Shown piece by piece: positions 17,759-26,465 of a stretch of 35,868 nucleotides of DNA (positions within the stretch are counted from its first letter, which is position 1; every line of letters starts with the position of its first letter). Where the stretch lies: positions 1-35,868 of the forward strand of contig JADLDR010000011.1 in assembly GCA_020846535.1 (NCBI GenBank). Reading direction: 5' to 3'. Both the position numbers and the translations under genes were made by a program. The notes under the pieces were generated by a model. The model ran no database searches. It was not told the DNA's origin and saw nothing but the letters and a program-made list of their open reading frames with translations. Source of the DNA: Armatimonadota bacterium. Its GTDB lineage: Bacteria > Armatimonadota > JADLDR01.

Positions 17759-18853
17759 CTACGGCACCAGCAGCACCTTGATCGAATCCGTCCCGGAATG
17801 CACCATATCGATGGCTTCCGCATACTGTTCCAGAGGGAACTGGTGGGTGACGATGGGATCGACGTTGATCAGTCCTCGGTCGATATAATCGATGGCGATG
17901 GGGTAGCAGTAGGGACCGAGGTGCGCCCCGTGGATGTCGAGTTCCTTGCTGTCCCCGATGATCGTCCAGTCCACCGAACTCTCGCCCGCCATCACCGAAA
18001 ACTCCACGAAGGTGCCCAGCTTGCGGATCATCTGAAGGCCCTGCAAGATCGCCTTCGGATGGCCGGTCGCCTCGATGTAGACATCGCATCCGTAGCCGGC
18101 GGTCATCTCCGAGACCCGCTGAAGCGCCTCCTCCCTGCCCGGGTTGATGGTGACATCGGCTCCCAGTTGCCGGGCGACCTCCAGACGCTTGTCGTTCAGA
18201 TCCATCACCACCAGGCAGCCCGGATTCTTCAGGCGGGCGGCGGCCACCATTCCCAGCCCCAGGGTTCCGGCCCCGGCGATCACCACCACATCTCCGAACT
18301 GGATATTGCCCCGGTCGACGGCATGCAGAGAGCAGGCAAGCGGCTCGATCAGGGCGGCCCGGTGCTTGGGCATAGCGGAGGGAACTCTGTGATTGATGGC
18401 CCCGGCGGGAAATTTCATGTATTCGGCCCAGCCGCCAGGCGTGTATTGGCGGAATCCGTAGATATTGTTAGCCTGGCACATCCAGTAGTACCCCCGGAGG
18501 CAATAGCGGCACTTCCAGCAGGGCACGATCTGCTCCGAGATGGCCGTGTCCCCCACAGCCAGCCCGTATTTCTCCGCCGCCCCTTCACCCAGGGCCGCCA
18601 CCTCGCCGATCAGCTCGTGACCGGGGATGACGGGAACCTGCACGTAGCCGGGCCGAAGCGCGTCCCCCCAGAAGAGGGGCGCTCCGATGAAGCACTTGAC
18701 ATCGCTGGCGCACACCCCGCACGCCGCAAGGCGGATCACGACTTCCTCCGGCCCGGGGGTCGGCACCGGCTGTTCCTCCAGCCGGTAATCCTCCGGCCCG
18801 TAGCAGACGACAGCCTTCATATGCCTGGGAAGATCGAGTGTTTGAGCGGACAT
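17759..18853 (-). CDS. Zinc-dependent polyol dehydrogenase, erythritol/L-threitol dehydrogenase-like
   Basis: A 364-residue medium-chain dehydrogenase. Catalytic zinc ligands are in GVCASD (Cys48) and PGHE (His79, Glu80). The structural zinc site is PCWKCRYCLRGYYWMC (Cys112, 115, 118 and 126). The coenzyme motif is GAGTLGLG, and the acidic residue in VVMDLNDKR suggests NAD+ preference. The spacing and phrases such as YYWMCQANNIYGF and DIHGAHLGPYCYP resemble erythritol/L-threitol dehydrogenases rather than sorbitol or threonine enzymes; the exact polyol is uncertain. ATG 18853 is preceded by GAGG; the frame extends to 18880 without a ribosome site. It lies downstream of the GH95-GH38 genes on the same strand, but a 541-bp gap suggests its own promoter. 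Confidence 0.85.
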   Translation of the reverse strand: MSAQTLDLPRHMKAVVCYGPEDYRLEEQPVPTPGPEEVVIRLAACGVCASDVKCFIGAPLFWGDALRPGYVQVPVIPGHELIGEVAALGEGAAEKYGLAVGDTAISEQIVPCWKCRYCLRGYYWMCQANNIYGFRQYTPGGWAEYMKFPAGAINHRVPSAMPKHRAALIEPLACSLHAVDRGNIQFGDVVVIAGAGTLGLGMVAAARLKNPGCLVVMDLNDKRLEVARQLGADVTINPGREEALQRVSEMTAGYGCDVYIEATGHPKAILQGLQMIRKLGTFVEFSVMAGESSVDWTIIGDSKELDIHGAHLGPYCYPIAIDYIDRGLINVDPIVTHQFPLEQYAEAIDMVHSGTDSIKVLLVP

Positions 18854-18925
18854 GGAAACCTCCTGATAGTAGATAAACATCGATGGTGGCGGGGCGGTTG
18901 ATCGCGCCTGTCCTGCAATCGTTAA

Positions 18926-18957
18926 TGTCCGGCGCGACCGACCGCGCCCCTGCGTAT
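18926..18957. repeat. Imperfect REP-like palindrome
   Basis: GGCGCG and CGCGCC arms flank ACCGAC, and the right side continues CCCTGCGTATTGCAT-like, resembling the palindrome before leuB (4526-4557). It lies about 75-100 bp upstream of the dehydrogenase start. The gap 18854-19394 (541 bp) contains this, the AT-rich inverted repeat at 19262-19296, and no convincing gene. Confidence 0.45.
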
Positions 18958-19261
18958 TGCATCCTCAACGGAAAAAATAGAATCCGGTTCGGATTCATAG
19001 CGCCCCTGAAGGCGGAAGGCTTCCCGTTCCAGGAAAACGCCGAAATAATCGAAATCGTTCTGCTTGAGCCTCCTGGTGACAGCGAAAGGAGTTGTTGAGC
19101 GGAATGTCTATGGGAAATTCCTCTGGATGCGATCAGGTTTGCGTTTCTATTCTCCCGGCAAGAGATTCCTCCTGCCTTCTCTTAAGTTGATGCTTGTGTG
19201 CGGTACTTTGCGGCCCTATTCACTCTCCATTCCTGTTTCGGAGAGAGTGGCCGAAGAGCAG

Positions 19262-19296
19262 CTATACTATGCCAAATAAAATTTGGTATAGTATAG
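19262..19296. promoter_or_regulatory. AT-rich 16-bp inverted repeat, possible operator
   Basis: CTATACTATGCCAAAT (19262-19277) and ATTTGGTATAGTATAG (19281-19296) are reverse complements at 15 of 16 positions around AAA; the one mismatch would be a G-U pair in RNA. It is 99 bp beyond the GH95-like stop and about 410 bp before the dehydrogenase start (both minus strand). Low GC and absence of a T-run make a terminator less likely than a protein-binding site. No regulator gene is adjacent. Confidence 0.5.
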
Positions 19297-19394
19297 ATAT
19301 CTTTAGGGGAGAGAGGTAACCCTACCTCCGTGCCTGAAGTATTTTTCAACCTTCATTAGGGAACGGCTCATCGGGCCGCCTTCAAACCAGCGCC

Positions 19395-21920
19395 TTAAAA
19401 ATCCCGCGCCTTCCCCAGGACGGCCTCCTGATAAATTTTCGGGCCTTGATTGGGTTGGCCGGTAAAGACGGTTCGAGGAAGCTCGGCTGAGTCGGCAGGA
19501 TAGAGAAGGTATTTTTCTCCTTTGCGGGTGGAGAATATCAAAGGATTCCCTTCTTCCGATGCAATCTTCCCGTCCTTCCCTGTAACGGCCACTTCCCTGC
19601 CGGGCCAGGGATTTTCCAGGCGGCAGCCCCGGCCCAGAAGACTCTCGATCAGGACGTAGCGGGGAGGGGCGTTTTTCTCCTTTTCGCCGGAGACCAGGAA
19701 GCCTCCCCGGGCGCGCAAGGCGAACGCGGCGGGCCAATCCGCAGGGGTGGCGGGGAAGACGCGCAGGGTCCCGTCATAGCTCTGGAGGAGCATTTCGTTG
19801 ACGGCGGCGGCCAGGATCTCCAAAGGCTCCGGGCCGCACTGCACGAAGGGCTGCATCGGCATATTGATGCGCCGGCCGGTTCCGCGGACAGGGATGTTTT
19901 TGTACCGGACCGCCCGGTCGGTGATGTAGTCCCTCTGGCTCACAATCGGGCTGTCCGGAACCTTGCTGGCATAGCGCGAATAGCCGTGCCAATGGTCGAT
20001 ATTGTAGAAAAGCCCCTGGGGGAAGTGCTGGAGCTGGCGAATTCTCATCTTCAAGCGCCTGTACGCCTCATCACCTATGCCCAGCCGGGCCGCCACCACG
20101 GCCACCGGGCTGATCGCCAGAGAATGTTCCGGGTGCAGCTTGGCCCGCAGGGCTGTGGCCTCGAAGAGCCGGGTTCCCCTGTCCTTCAGCCCCAGGACTC
20201 CGGCAGGGAAAACCGGCGATGTCGTGGCGCAAAAACCGTAGCCGGGCTGATCGCACTGAAGGGGCCGGCCCTCTTTGTCTAGGGCAACGCCTATCGCCTC
20301 CCCTTCCGGCAGGGCGACCATCGGATGGTCCGGAAGGCGATCCAGCGCCTTCCGCCACTGCTCCCGCTTGTCGGCATCCAGGTTCAACTGCTGGCTGACA
20401 TCCAGAAGAGGCCGGAACGAGGCGCAGATCATCGCCAGGTCGGTGACGGTGTTCCGGTAGTCATTCCCATCCTCGCATTCATAAGGGGATGCGGGATAGA
20501 TGTAATACTCCTTTCGAACCTCGTCCCATTTGAGATATTGCAGGTAGAACTCCGCCGCCTTCTTCATGAAGGGATAGGCTTTTTCCTTGAGGAAGGTTTC
20601 GTCACCGGTGTAGAGATAATAGTGCCAGAAGTACTGGCCGATTTGGGTCGCCGGGGTGAAGGCATGGATGAAGCTGGGCCGCTGCCATTCGGCCATCCGG
20701 CCCGCATAATCGTGTATCTCGTTCCAGAGAAGGGCGCTGCCGAAGCCCCGGCACCTGGCGTATTCCTCCGCTTGGGGCTTCAGCAGCCAGTAGGTTTCCA
20801 GATAGGGTAGCATCAATTCCGTGCGGTTCGCGGCGCAGAGGCTCCAGTAGCTTTGCTGCATGTGCCAGTGGTGGGGATAGCCCCACTGGCACACATCCCG
20901 GTTCCATGTCCAGAGCGCCCCGTTGAATATCGCCGGATATTTTCCCCGGGAGGAGCTTCCCATCAGGTAGAGGTGCAGGTAGTAGAGATTCTCCAGATAG
21001 TCGTCCCCCAGGTGCGCGAACGACCGGCCCCAGAAATCGGCCCACCACTGCCGGTGGTCCGCCTCGGCCTTTGCCAGCCCGTCCTTCTCGGAGGCGTCCA
21101 GCAGGGCTACCGTGTCACAGAGCGGGTTTTTCGATTCTTCACCGGTGACAACGGCCACCAGCAGGGCGAATTCCTGTGCCGGCCTGGCCGCAAGGTCGAT
21201 CTCCGCCCGCCGGCGGTTGGCCTTCCCCGATTTCGGTGCATTCCCCACCATACGGCAGGCCACCGCGAAATCCAGGCCCTTCAGCGATTCCTGGGTATAG
21301 ATGTCGCCCTTCCTCGCGCCCGCCTTCGCCTGCCCGATGTCGTTCTCCGCTCCCCTTTGGATGCCTCCGTACCACCAGGACATCCCCCGGCTGCCCCACC
21401 GGTCCAGGGAGACCCGCACCGGCGTCCCCTCATCCTTCAGGTCTCCCATGCCCTCGGCGCGACAGCGCAGCGCCAGCACGTTCCGGTTCGTCTGCACAAA
21501 AGATTCGGCTTGCAGCTTCAGGAAAGGGGTGGTGGAGGCGAAAGAGGCGTCGGCCCGATAGAGGGACAGCCTCCCCTCGAAATCGTCCAGGTAAAGCCAG
21601 TCGAAAAGGGGCGCGGCCAAATCGATGGTAAGCTGGCCGCAGGAGCGCAGCAGCATTTCGCTTTCCTCGTCCGGCTGGCTCCAGGCGTCGCTCTTGTTGA
21701 TCTGGAGGGTCAGTCCTGTTTTATGGCACCAGACCATGGCTCCCAGGTCGCCGTTCCCTATCGGGAAGCCCTCGTAGCCTTCCAGGGCGGGCGTCCGGTA
21801 GGCGATATCGTGCCGGGCGAAATAGGCAGGGGCGTCGACTGCAAAAGGTGCTTTAATCTCGAAAGTGCCTCCTATGGCGGGCAGGGAAAGGATAAAGATC
21901 AGGACGGCAATCCGCCTCAT
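19395..21920 (-). CDS. GH95-like glycoside hydrolase, exported
   Basis: The 841-residue product starts MRRIAVLIFILSLPAIGG, a signal peptide. The N-terminal beta domain carries EGFPIGNGDLGAMVW, close to the GH95 alpha-fucosidase opening motif, and then LQINKSDAWS. A central (alpha/alpha)6 barrel includes NGALWTWNRDVCQWGYPHHW and HMQQSYWSLCAANRTEL, and a C-terminal beta domain follows. In characterised GH95 enzymes the equivalent barrel segment has an Asn-x-Asn catalytic pair; here the aligned region appears to read His-Met-Gln, so activity or substrate may differ. The start ATG overlaps the GH38 stop by 4 bp (ATGA), so it is the last gene of a coupled trio. Fucosidase or galactosidase activity is possible but unproven. 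Confidence 0.78.
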   Translation of the reverse strand: MRRIAVLIFILSLPAIGGTFEIKAPFAVDAPAYFARHDIAYRTPALEGYEGFPIGNGDLGAMVWCHKTGLTLQINKSDAWSQPDEESEMLLRSCGQLTIDLAAPLFDWLYLDDFEGRLSLYRADASFASTTPFLKLQAESFVQTNRNVLALRCRAEGMGDLKDEGTPVRVSLDRWGSRGMSWWYGGIQRGAENDIGQAKAGARKGDIYTQESLKGLDFAVACRMVGNAPKSGKANRRRAEIDLAARPAQEFALLVAVVTGEESKNPLCDTVALLDASEKDGLAKAEADHRQWWADFWGRSFAHLGDDYLENLYYLHLYLMGSSSRGKYPAIFNGALWTWNRDVCQWGYPHHWHMQQSYWSLCAANRTELMLPYLETYWLLKPQAEEYARCRGFGSALLWNEIHDYAGRMAEWQRPSFIHAFTPATQIGQYFWHYYLYTGDETFLKEKAYPFMKKAAEFYLQYLKWDEVRKEYYIYPASPYECEDGNDYRNTVTDLAMICASFRPLLDVSQQLNLDADKREQWRKALDRLPDHPMVALPEGEAIGVALDKEGRPLQCDQPGYGFCATTSPVFPAGVLGLKDRGTRLFEATALRAKLHPEHSLAISPVAVVAARLGIGDEAYRRLKMRIRQLQHFPQGLFYNIDHWHGYSRYASKVPDSPIVSQRDYITDRAVRYKNIPVRGTGRRINMPMQPFVQCGPEPLEILAAAVNEMLLQSYDGTLRVFPATPADWPAAFALRARGGFLVSGEKEKNAPPRYVLIESLLGRGCRLENPWPGREVAVTGKDGKIASEEGNPLIFSTRKGEKYLLYPADSAELPRTVFTGQPNQGPKIYQEAVLGKARDF

Positions 21921-24820
21921 CGCGCCTCTCCGATCAGCACGCTTGCCAGGCCGAAGGCGGAGACAGGCACATACAGGATATCGCCTTCCATCCGGGCGGC
22001 TGATCGGCTCAAGGGCCGCTCCAGCAGGTCGCACTCCACCGCCGCCGCGCCGGGCCGCGCCAGGCCGGTCAGCCGGATCCGGGCTTCCGTGTCGGCTCCT
22101 TCGGTTTCATAGAGCCGGAGGAGGACTTGCCCGGTATCCTCCGCCCGCTTGATAGCCGCCAGAACGATATTTGGGGTCAGAGTTTCGGCAAAACTCTTCA
22201 GGGGCGGCAGCGGCCCGGCGTGGATGTCGGTAGTCACAACTGCCGGGGGCTGGTTAAAGGCGGATGCCGCCCTGTCCGCTTCCCACACCTTCAGAGGGCC
22301 TGCGTGAGGGCAGAGCTTCAGCCGGATGGTGTGGCTCCCGATTTCCGGCAGCGGATCTGGGTCGTAGCTGGAGCGGAGGAGGGTCAGCCGCAGGGTATCG
22401 CCTGAAGCGGAATGCCCGTGCTTGCCGTCATTGAGGAGGGTCAGGCCGCATTCCTCCTGGCCGCCTGTGCGGCTGCCGGTCAGGTCGGCCCACCGCAGCG
22501 CCGGGACTTCCTGGCCGGGCAGGTCTCTGGTGATATGGCCGAAAGGAATCTCATAAGCGGCCCTGGCGTTTTGGATATTGACCGGCAGGGCCATGCGGAG
22601 GTTCGGCACACCTGTTTCCGGCGTTCCGATCTCTCGCCAGCGGATATGCAGGGTGATCTCTACGGTGGGACTGCCTGCGCTCAGCGCGGTTTCGATGCTG
22701 ATTCGCGAATCGCCCCGGCGGCGCAACACCCGGATGGCGGCCCGGTGCGGCCCTGTGGCGGAAACCCGGCGGGAAACGACCATCCCCAGAGAATCCCCGT
22801 CCAGATTGTCCTGGGCCGAAGCCTCATCCACCATCTGCCAGCCGCTGAGAAGGGGAATCGCTTCGTCGAAGGCCCCGATATCCCAGGACGTCATCGCATG
22901 GGGAACCTCCCGGCACATCTCCAAAAAGGCCATCAGCCGGCCTTCCGGCGCATAGTCGTATCCGGTCGCCTTATCGATGAGATGCCGGATCGCTCCGGAA
23001 GGGATGTCCACTTCCACCCGCAGGAAGTCGTTTTCGAGGACGCCTGGGGCGGCAAGCGCGGCGCTTTGTTCGGGCGAAGGCGGGGAGCCTTCGGAAATGC
23101 TGTAGGTGCGGTAGCCCATCGCGGGAATCTCTCGGGCCGGGAAGAGGATGTTGACAGAGCGGTGTTCCGAATAGGCGCTGCTCCCCGCCACCTGTGCGGC
23201 CACTTCCTTGCCGGTATGGTCTCGCACAACAATAAGGCCCGGATCCATCATCCGATTCCACAGCTTGACCGTGACCGTCTCCGAACGGGGGAAGGGCAGG
23301 GCATTGAAGACTACCACCGGCTCGCACTCGACAGCGCCCATGCTCACGGTGGGCATCCGGCCCGGGATCCGGATATCGCCCGCCCCGAATCCGATGGAAT
23401 CGCTGAATGCGTTCCTGTCTTTCCCGGCAGGCGGCTCCAGGCCGGTTGCGGCGGCGGTGTCGATGCGAGAAGCCATCCCTCTGAGCGCCCGCATCCGGGC
23501 TGAACCGGCCAGGGCCTCCGCCTCCTGGAAGCGGGCCTCCGCCTGCTCCATCGCCTCATGGCCGCTCGAACCGGCCAGGATGTCGTGGAACTGGTTGAAG
23601 AGCGCGAGCTTCCAGGCCCGACGAAACGCTTCGGCAGGGTAGGGGAAGCCCGCCGCCACGCCGGCGATCAGGCAGACGGCCTCCGACTCCGGCAAAAGGG
23701 TTTCCGCCGCCCGGTTCACCCGCTTCACCTTGCTCTGGGAGGTATAGCAGCCCTCGAAGATGAAGTTGATCTCTCCCCGGTGGATCGGAATACGGTCCCT
23801 GCATTTTTCGACCGCGGTGAAGTAATCGCCGGTCGTGGAAAGGCGCACTGTCGGGAAAATCGGCCAGCCGGAAAGCTTTTCGGCGCTCAGAAGGTGCTGG
23901 CGGGTCGGCCCGCCGCCGTGGTCCACCACGCCGTAAATGAAAAGGAAATCCTTCAGGCCGGTTTCTTTCGCATAATCGAGCATCAGATGGGCCATCTGCG
24001 GGGTAACCGCACCACCGTAGCCTCCTTTATCATTGAATTCCAGCACCTCGGAGCCGTCGGGAGCCTGCCACCGGGTCAGCCAGGGGCCGCGCCCGGGACG
24101 CATGTGGTAATAGCGCGTCACCCCGCCGCGGCTCAGGATGGCTGGGAGAGTCCAGGCGTGGCCGAAGGTATCGCCCGCCCAATCGAGATTGACCGCATCG
24201 TAAGGAAGGCCCAGGCGCTCTTTCAGATAACGCTTGGAATAAAGGATGTGACGGCACAGGGATTCCCCGGAGGCCATGTTCTTATCGCCTTCGGTCCACA
24301 TGCTGGCCGTGCAGTCCCACCGCCCTTCCTCTATACGCCTCCGGATCGTCTCGAAAATTTCGGGACAGTAACGCTCCATCGCCTCGTAAACCGTGATCTG
24401 GTTCTGCGCGAATTTGAAGCCGGGGAAAGCGTCCATCAGGCGGTCCACCGTCAGAAAGGTGTCATGGCTCATGGCTATCGTTTCCAGCCAGGGCCACGTC
24501 CAGTTCATATCGATATGGGCGTGCCCGCAGCAGTGGATGACATGTTCTTTGGCCGCCTGCCCGATAGGGGCCATCAAATCTTCGGCCTCCGAAACTGCCT
24601 GTGCCAGCCCGACGAAGCCTTCCGAGGCCAGGCGCTTTTCCACCGCCTCCGCCGCTTGCAGAGACAGCGATTCCCATGCGGCCTGCCTGTTCGGGAAAAG
24701 CGCGGAGAAGGCCCGCGCAAAGCCGATCTCCGTCCGGATGCGCTCCAGCAGCCCGGCAGGCTCCTGCTCCAGTGACGCGATGCGCTTCAAAACCGATTTA
24801 AGGCAATTTTCGATGCTCAT
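21917..24820 (-). CDS. Alpha-mannosidase, glycoside hydrolase family 38
   Basis: A 967-residue GH38 enzyme that removes alpha-linked mannose with retention, using one zinc ion. The zinc-binding opening HAHIDMNWTWPW gives His102 and Asp104. The nucleophile block is DWAGDTFGHAW (Asp217), and the third zinc ligand is in NQFHDIL (His412, with Asp413 beside it). The middle three-helix and C-terminal beta-sandwich domains follow. No signal peptide is visible, so it is probably cytoplasmic and acts on imported oligosaccharides. ATG 24820 has AGGAGG just upstream; the longer frame to 25258 is an artefact of reading through the previous gene. Both ends overlap neighbours by 4 bp, so translation is coupled with the six-hairpin gene before and GH95-like gene after it. 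Confidence 0.93.
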   Translation of the reverse strand: MSIENCLKSVLKRIASLEQEPAGLLERIRTEIGFARAFSALFPNRQAAWESLSLQAAEAVEKRLASEGFVGLAQAVSEAEDLMAPIGQAAKEHVIHCCGHAHIDMNWTWPWLETIAMSHDTFLTVDRLMDAFPGFKFAQNQITVYEAMERYCPEIFETIRRRIEEGRWDCTASMWTEGDKNMASGESLCRHILYSKRYLKERLGLPYDAVNLDWAGDTFGHAWTLPAILSRGGVTRYYHMRPGRGPWLTRWQAPDGSEVLEFNDKGGYGGAVTPQMAHLMLDYAKETGLKDFLFIYGVVDHGGGPTRQHLLSAEKLSGWPIFPTVRLSTTGDYFTAVEKCRDRIPIHRGEINFIFEGCYTSQSKVKRVNRAAETLLPESEAVCLIAGVAAGFPYPAEAFRRAWKLALFNQFHDILAGSSGHEAMEQAEARFQEAEALAGSARMRALRGMASRIDTAAATGLEPPAGKDRNAFSDSIGFGAGDIRIPGRMPTVSMGAVECEPVVVFNALPFPRSETVTVKLWNRMMDPGLIVVRDHTGKEVAAQVAGSSAYSEHRSVNILFPAREIPAMGYRTYSISEGSPPSPEQSAALAAPGVLENDFLRVEVDIPSGAIRHLIDKATGYDYAPEGRLMAFLEMCREVPHAMTSWDIGAFDEAIPLLSGWQMVDEASAQDNLDGDSLGMVVSRRVSATGPHRAAIRVLRRRGDSRISIETALSAGSPTVEITLHIRWREIGTPETGVPNLRMALPVNIQNARAAYEIPFGHITRDLPGQEVPALRWADLTGSRTGGQEECGLTLLNDGKHGHSASGDTLRLTLLRSSYDPDPLPEIGSHTIRLKLCPHAGPLKVWEADRAASAFNQPPAVVTTDIHAGPLPPLKSFAETLTPNIVLAAIKRAEDTGQVLLRLYETEGADTEARIRLTGLARPGAAAVECDLLERPLSRSAARMEGDILYVPVSAFGLASVLIGEAR

Positions 24821-26022
24821 TCTGACCTCCTGGGCGTGCGGGCCAGCCGCTTCCGGCGGGCCTCCATGGCGCGGATGCCGTCCAGGGGCAGGGCCGCGCT
24901 GACGACGTAGTTGGGCACATTCTTGTAACGGTCGTTGACACATTCGTTCACATCGCCGGTTTCCCGGAAATCGTTCGCCATATCGATGACGGTCTTTTCG
25001 GCCAGGGACGGGTCGGCCAGATCGAGGGCGTAGACGAACCACCCAACCGGGGTGGCCCAGTAAGCGCCATTCTGATATTCCTCCCTCGCGTCCGCCACTT
25101 CCCACCAGACGCCTCCGGGCGTATGGCGCACCTGGCCCCGTTTGACGATCTCGCCGTAATGTTCCTTGAAGTAGCGGGCGACCGCCTCGGCCTGACTCCG
25201 GGAGGCGACCCCCAGATAGACGGCAAAGGCCGATCCCCAGATGTCCGGCTCTCTGCACTGCACGGTGGCCGCCCGGAAGAGACCCGGCGATTTATCCCAG
25301 AATATCCTGCGGGCCTGCGCGGCAACCGCCCCGGCCTCTTTGCGCCAGGCTTTTGCCTCCTCGCTTCTTCCTGCCGCTTTCAGAAGGTCGGCGAGTTGCC
25401 TGCTCGCCTGCACGAAAAGGAGGGAAGAGAAGAGTTCATCCCCCTGCTTCCGGACGGAATCAGTGAACCCGTAGGGGCAGCGGTCCCACTCCGGCCCGGG
25501 AACGATATGCGTCAAGCCGGTTTTCGGGTTCCGGGGTACGGCCCGCATCGCTTTGACCAGCTTATCCACCGTCTGCGCTATCATCTCGCGGTCTTTCGTT
25601 TTGCGGTAGGTGTGCCAGGCCATATCCACGGTAAATTGAGAGCCGTCGGCCACAGGGTTCTTACCCATAGTGCCGTAGCCCGGCATGTAAACAGGGGTTC
25701 CGTCGAACTTGATGCAGTCCACCATCGCCCCATCCTCCCGCTGGCCGGCGAGAAAGAAGAGGTAGGCGTCCTTCAGTTCCCTGCCCGAAAAGGCCCCGAT
25801 ATTGCCTTCCAGCATGTAGGCGTAATCCCTGAGCCAGAACGCCTCATACCCGGAGCCGACCTGCGGCGGGAAGGCGGCGATCCCGCTTCTGGTCTCTCTC
25901 CGACACGCCCGGATCATCTCCGCCGACTTCTTCTCAAGCCATCCGACAGCCTCTGTGTAAGGGCTGGCCGCCGGAGCGGCGGCCAGCGCCTGGAGTACCC
26001 ACAATGCCGTCCATCGCGCCAT
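24817..26022 (-). CDS. Six-hairpin glycosidase-like protein, exported
   Basis: The 401-residue product starts MARWTALWVLQALAAAPAAS, a short signal-peptide-like segment; ATG 26022 is preceded by GGAGG. The rest looks like an (alpha/alpha)6 toroid. It has GSGYEAFWLRDYAYMLEG (the W-L-R-D strand seen in GH15/GH37/GH63-type enzymes), VADGSQFTVDMAWH, HIVPGPEWDRCPYGFTDS, and GVWWEVADAREEYQNGAYW, with acidic residues suited to inverting catalysis. The exact GH family cannot be assigned by eye. It is the first gene of the minus-strand trio, overlapping GH38 by 4 bp, so it most likely acts on the same glycan. A GC-rich hairpin lies 20 bp before its start. Confidence 0.72.
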   Translation of the reverse strand: MARWTALWVLQALAAAPAASPYTEAVGWLEKKSAEMIRACRRETRSGIAAFPPQVGSGYEAFWLRDYAYMLEGNIGAFSGRELKDAYLFFLAGQREDGAMVDCIKFDGTPVYMPGYGTMGKNPVADGSQFTVDMAWHTYRKTKDREMIAQTVDKLVKAMRAVPRNPKTGLTHIVPGPEWDRCPYGFTDSVRKQGDELFSSLLFVQASRQLADLLKAAGRSEEAKAWRKEAGAVAAQARRIFWDKSPGLFRAATVQCREPDIWGSAFAVYLGVASRSQAEAVARYFKEHYGEIVKRGQVRHTPGGVWWEVADAREEYQNGAYWATPVGWFVYALDLADPSLAEKTVIDMANDFRETGDVNECVNDRYKNVPNYVVSAALPLDGIRAMEARRKRLARTPRRSE

Positions 26023-26041
26023 GCGATCCTCCCCACAAACA

Positions 26042-26078
26042 GACTCCCGGCAGCAGTTCGCTGTCGGGAGCGGGAGTC
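26042..26078 (-). promoter_or_regulatory. Hairpin in the leader of the six-hairpin/GH38/GH95 operon
   Basis: GACTCCCG (26042-26049) pairs perfectly with CGGGAGTC (26071-26078). An alternative inner pairing of CCCGACAGC with GCTGCCGGG (8 of 9 pairs) shares bases with the outer stem, so two exclusive folds are possible. It ends 19 bp before the start codon. An attenuation or upstream terminator role is inference. Confidence 0.35.
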
Positions 26079-26161
26079 CTTCCGGGGCGAGCAGGGGCGA
26101 TGTCTGGCCTGAAGGGCTGAAGGAAGGCGACTCGCGCCTCGCAGATAGAGAAGCCAAAGCG

Positions 26162-26300
26162 ATGAGCAACGAAGGCGGGATATGGGTGGAGGAAGCTGAG
26201 GGCGATTATACAACTGCCCGGCGCGAAATGTAGGCGAGGAAGCAGCCCAACTATGATGCCGCCTGCTTTCATGCCCGGCAGTTGCGCCTGGTACTCGCGA
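26162..26300 (+). pseudogene. Remnant of a HEPN-domain gene
   Basis: An ATG at 26162 opens GGIWVEEAEGDYTTARREM, then a TAG at 26231-26233, and the same frame continues ARKQPNYDAACFHARQ. The combination W-x-x-x-A-E-x-D-Y, then N-Y-D-x-x-C-F-H-A-x-Q, is the signature of small HEPN proteins (usual form FHAQQCAEKYLKA). After the Gln a one-base shift gives CAWYSRA, which fits the next family positions, and after that similarity fades. So one nonsense and one frameshift lesion are inferred. HEPN proteins usually pair with a minimal nucleotidyltransferase; none is seen here. Confidence 0.6.
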
Positions 26301-26360
26301 GCGGCTGCAATTTCAGCAGGGGGATTAGATGTCTTTCTTTGCGAAGAAATCCGGGGAATG

Positions 26361-26465
26361 TTAGACGGAAGATCCCTTTGCCAGAAATGCCTTGAGGGCT
26401 TGCTCGATGGCTTCCCCGTCATCGGCGCAAATCCCCTGTTCGATGGAGAAACGCTCATCGTTCAT
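26361..26465 (-). CDS. 34-residue ORF translationally coupled to the adenine methylase
   Basis: The ATG at 26465 overlaps the methylase stop (ATGA, 4 bp). The frame encodes 34 residues beginning MNDERFSIEQGICADDGEAI and ending KAFLAKGSSV, an acidic, helix-prone peptide. It could be a real small partner protein, or the first codons of a longer gene (for example a restriction or antitoxin-like protein) cut off by the TAA at 26361-26363; downstream frames show no clear continuation. Not recognised as any named family. The region 26301-26360 shows nothing else. Confidence 0.4.
   Translation of the reverse strand: MNDERFSIEQGICADDGEAIEQALKAFLAKGSSV

Noticed and set aside
18883..19279. Two short plus-strand frames in the gap before the dehydrogenase
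   Set aside because: No ribosome site, no motif, and they cross a repeat and an inverted repeat.
20853..22112. Plus-strand 419-codon frame opposite the GH95-like gene
   Set aside because: Shadow frame without motifs or ribosome site.
23558..24775. Plus-strand 405-codon frame opposite GH38
   Set aside because: Shadow of the alpha-mannosidase; no recognisable domain.
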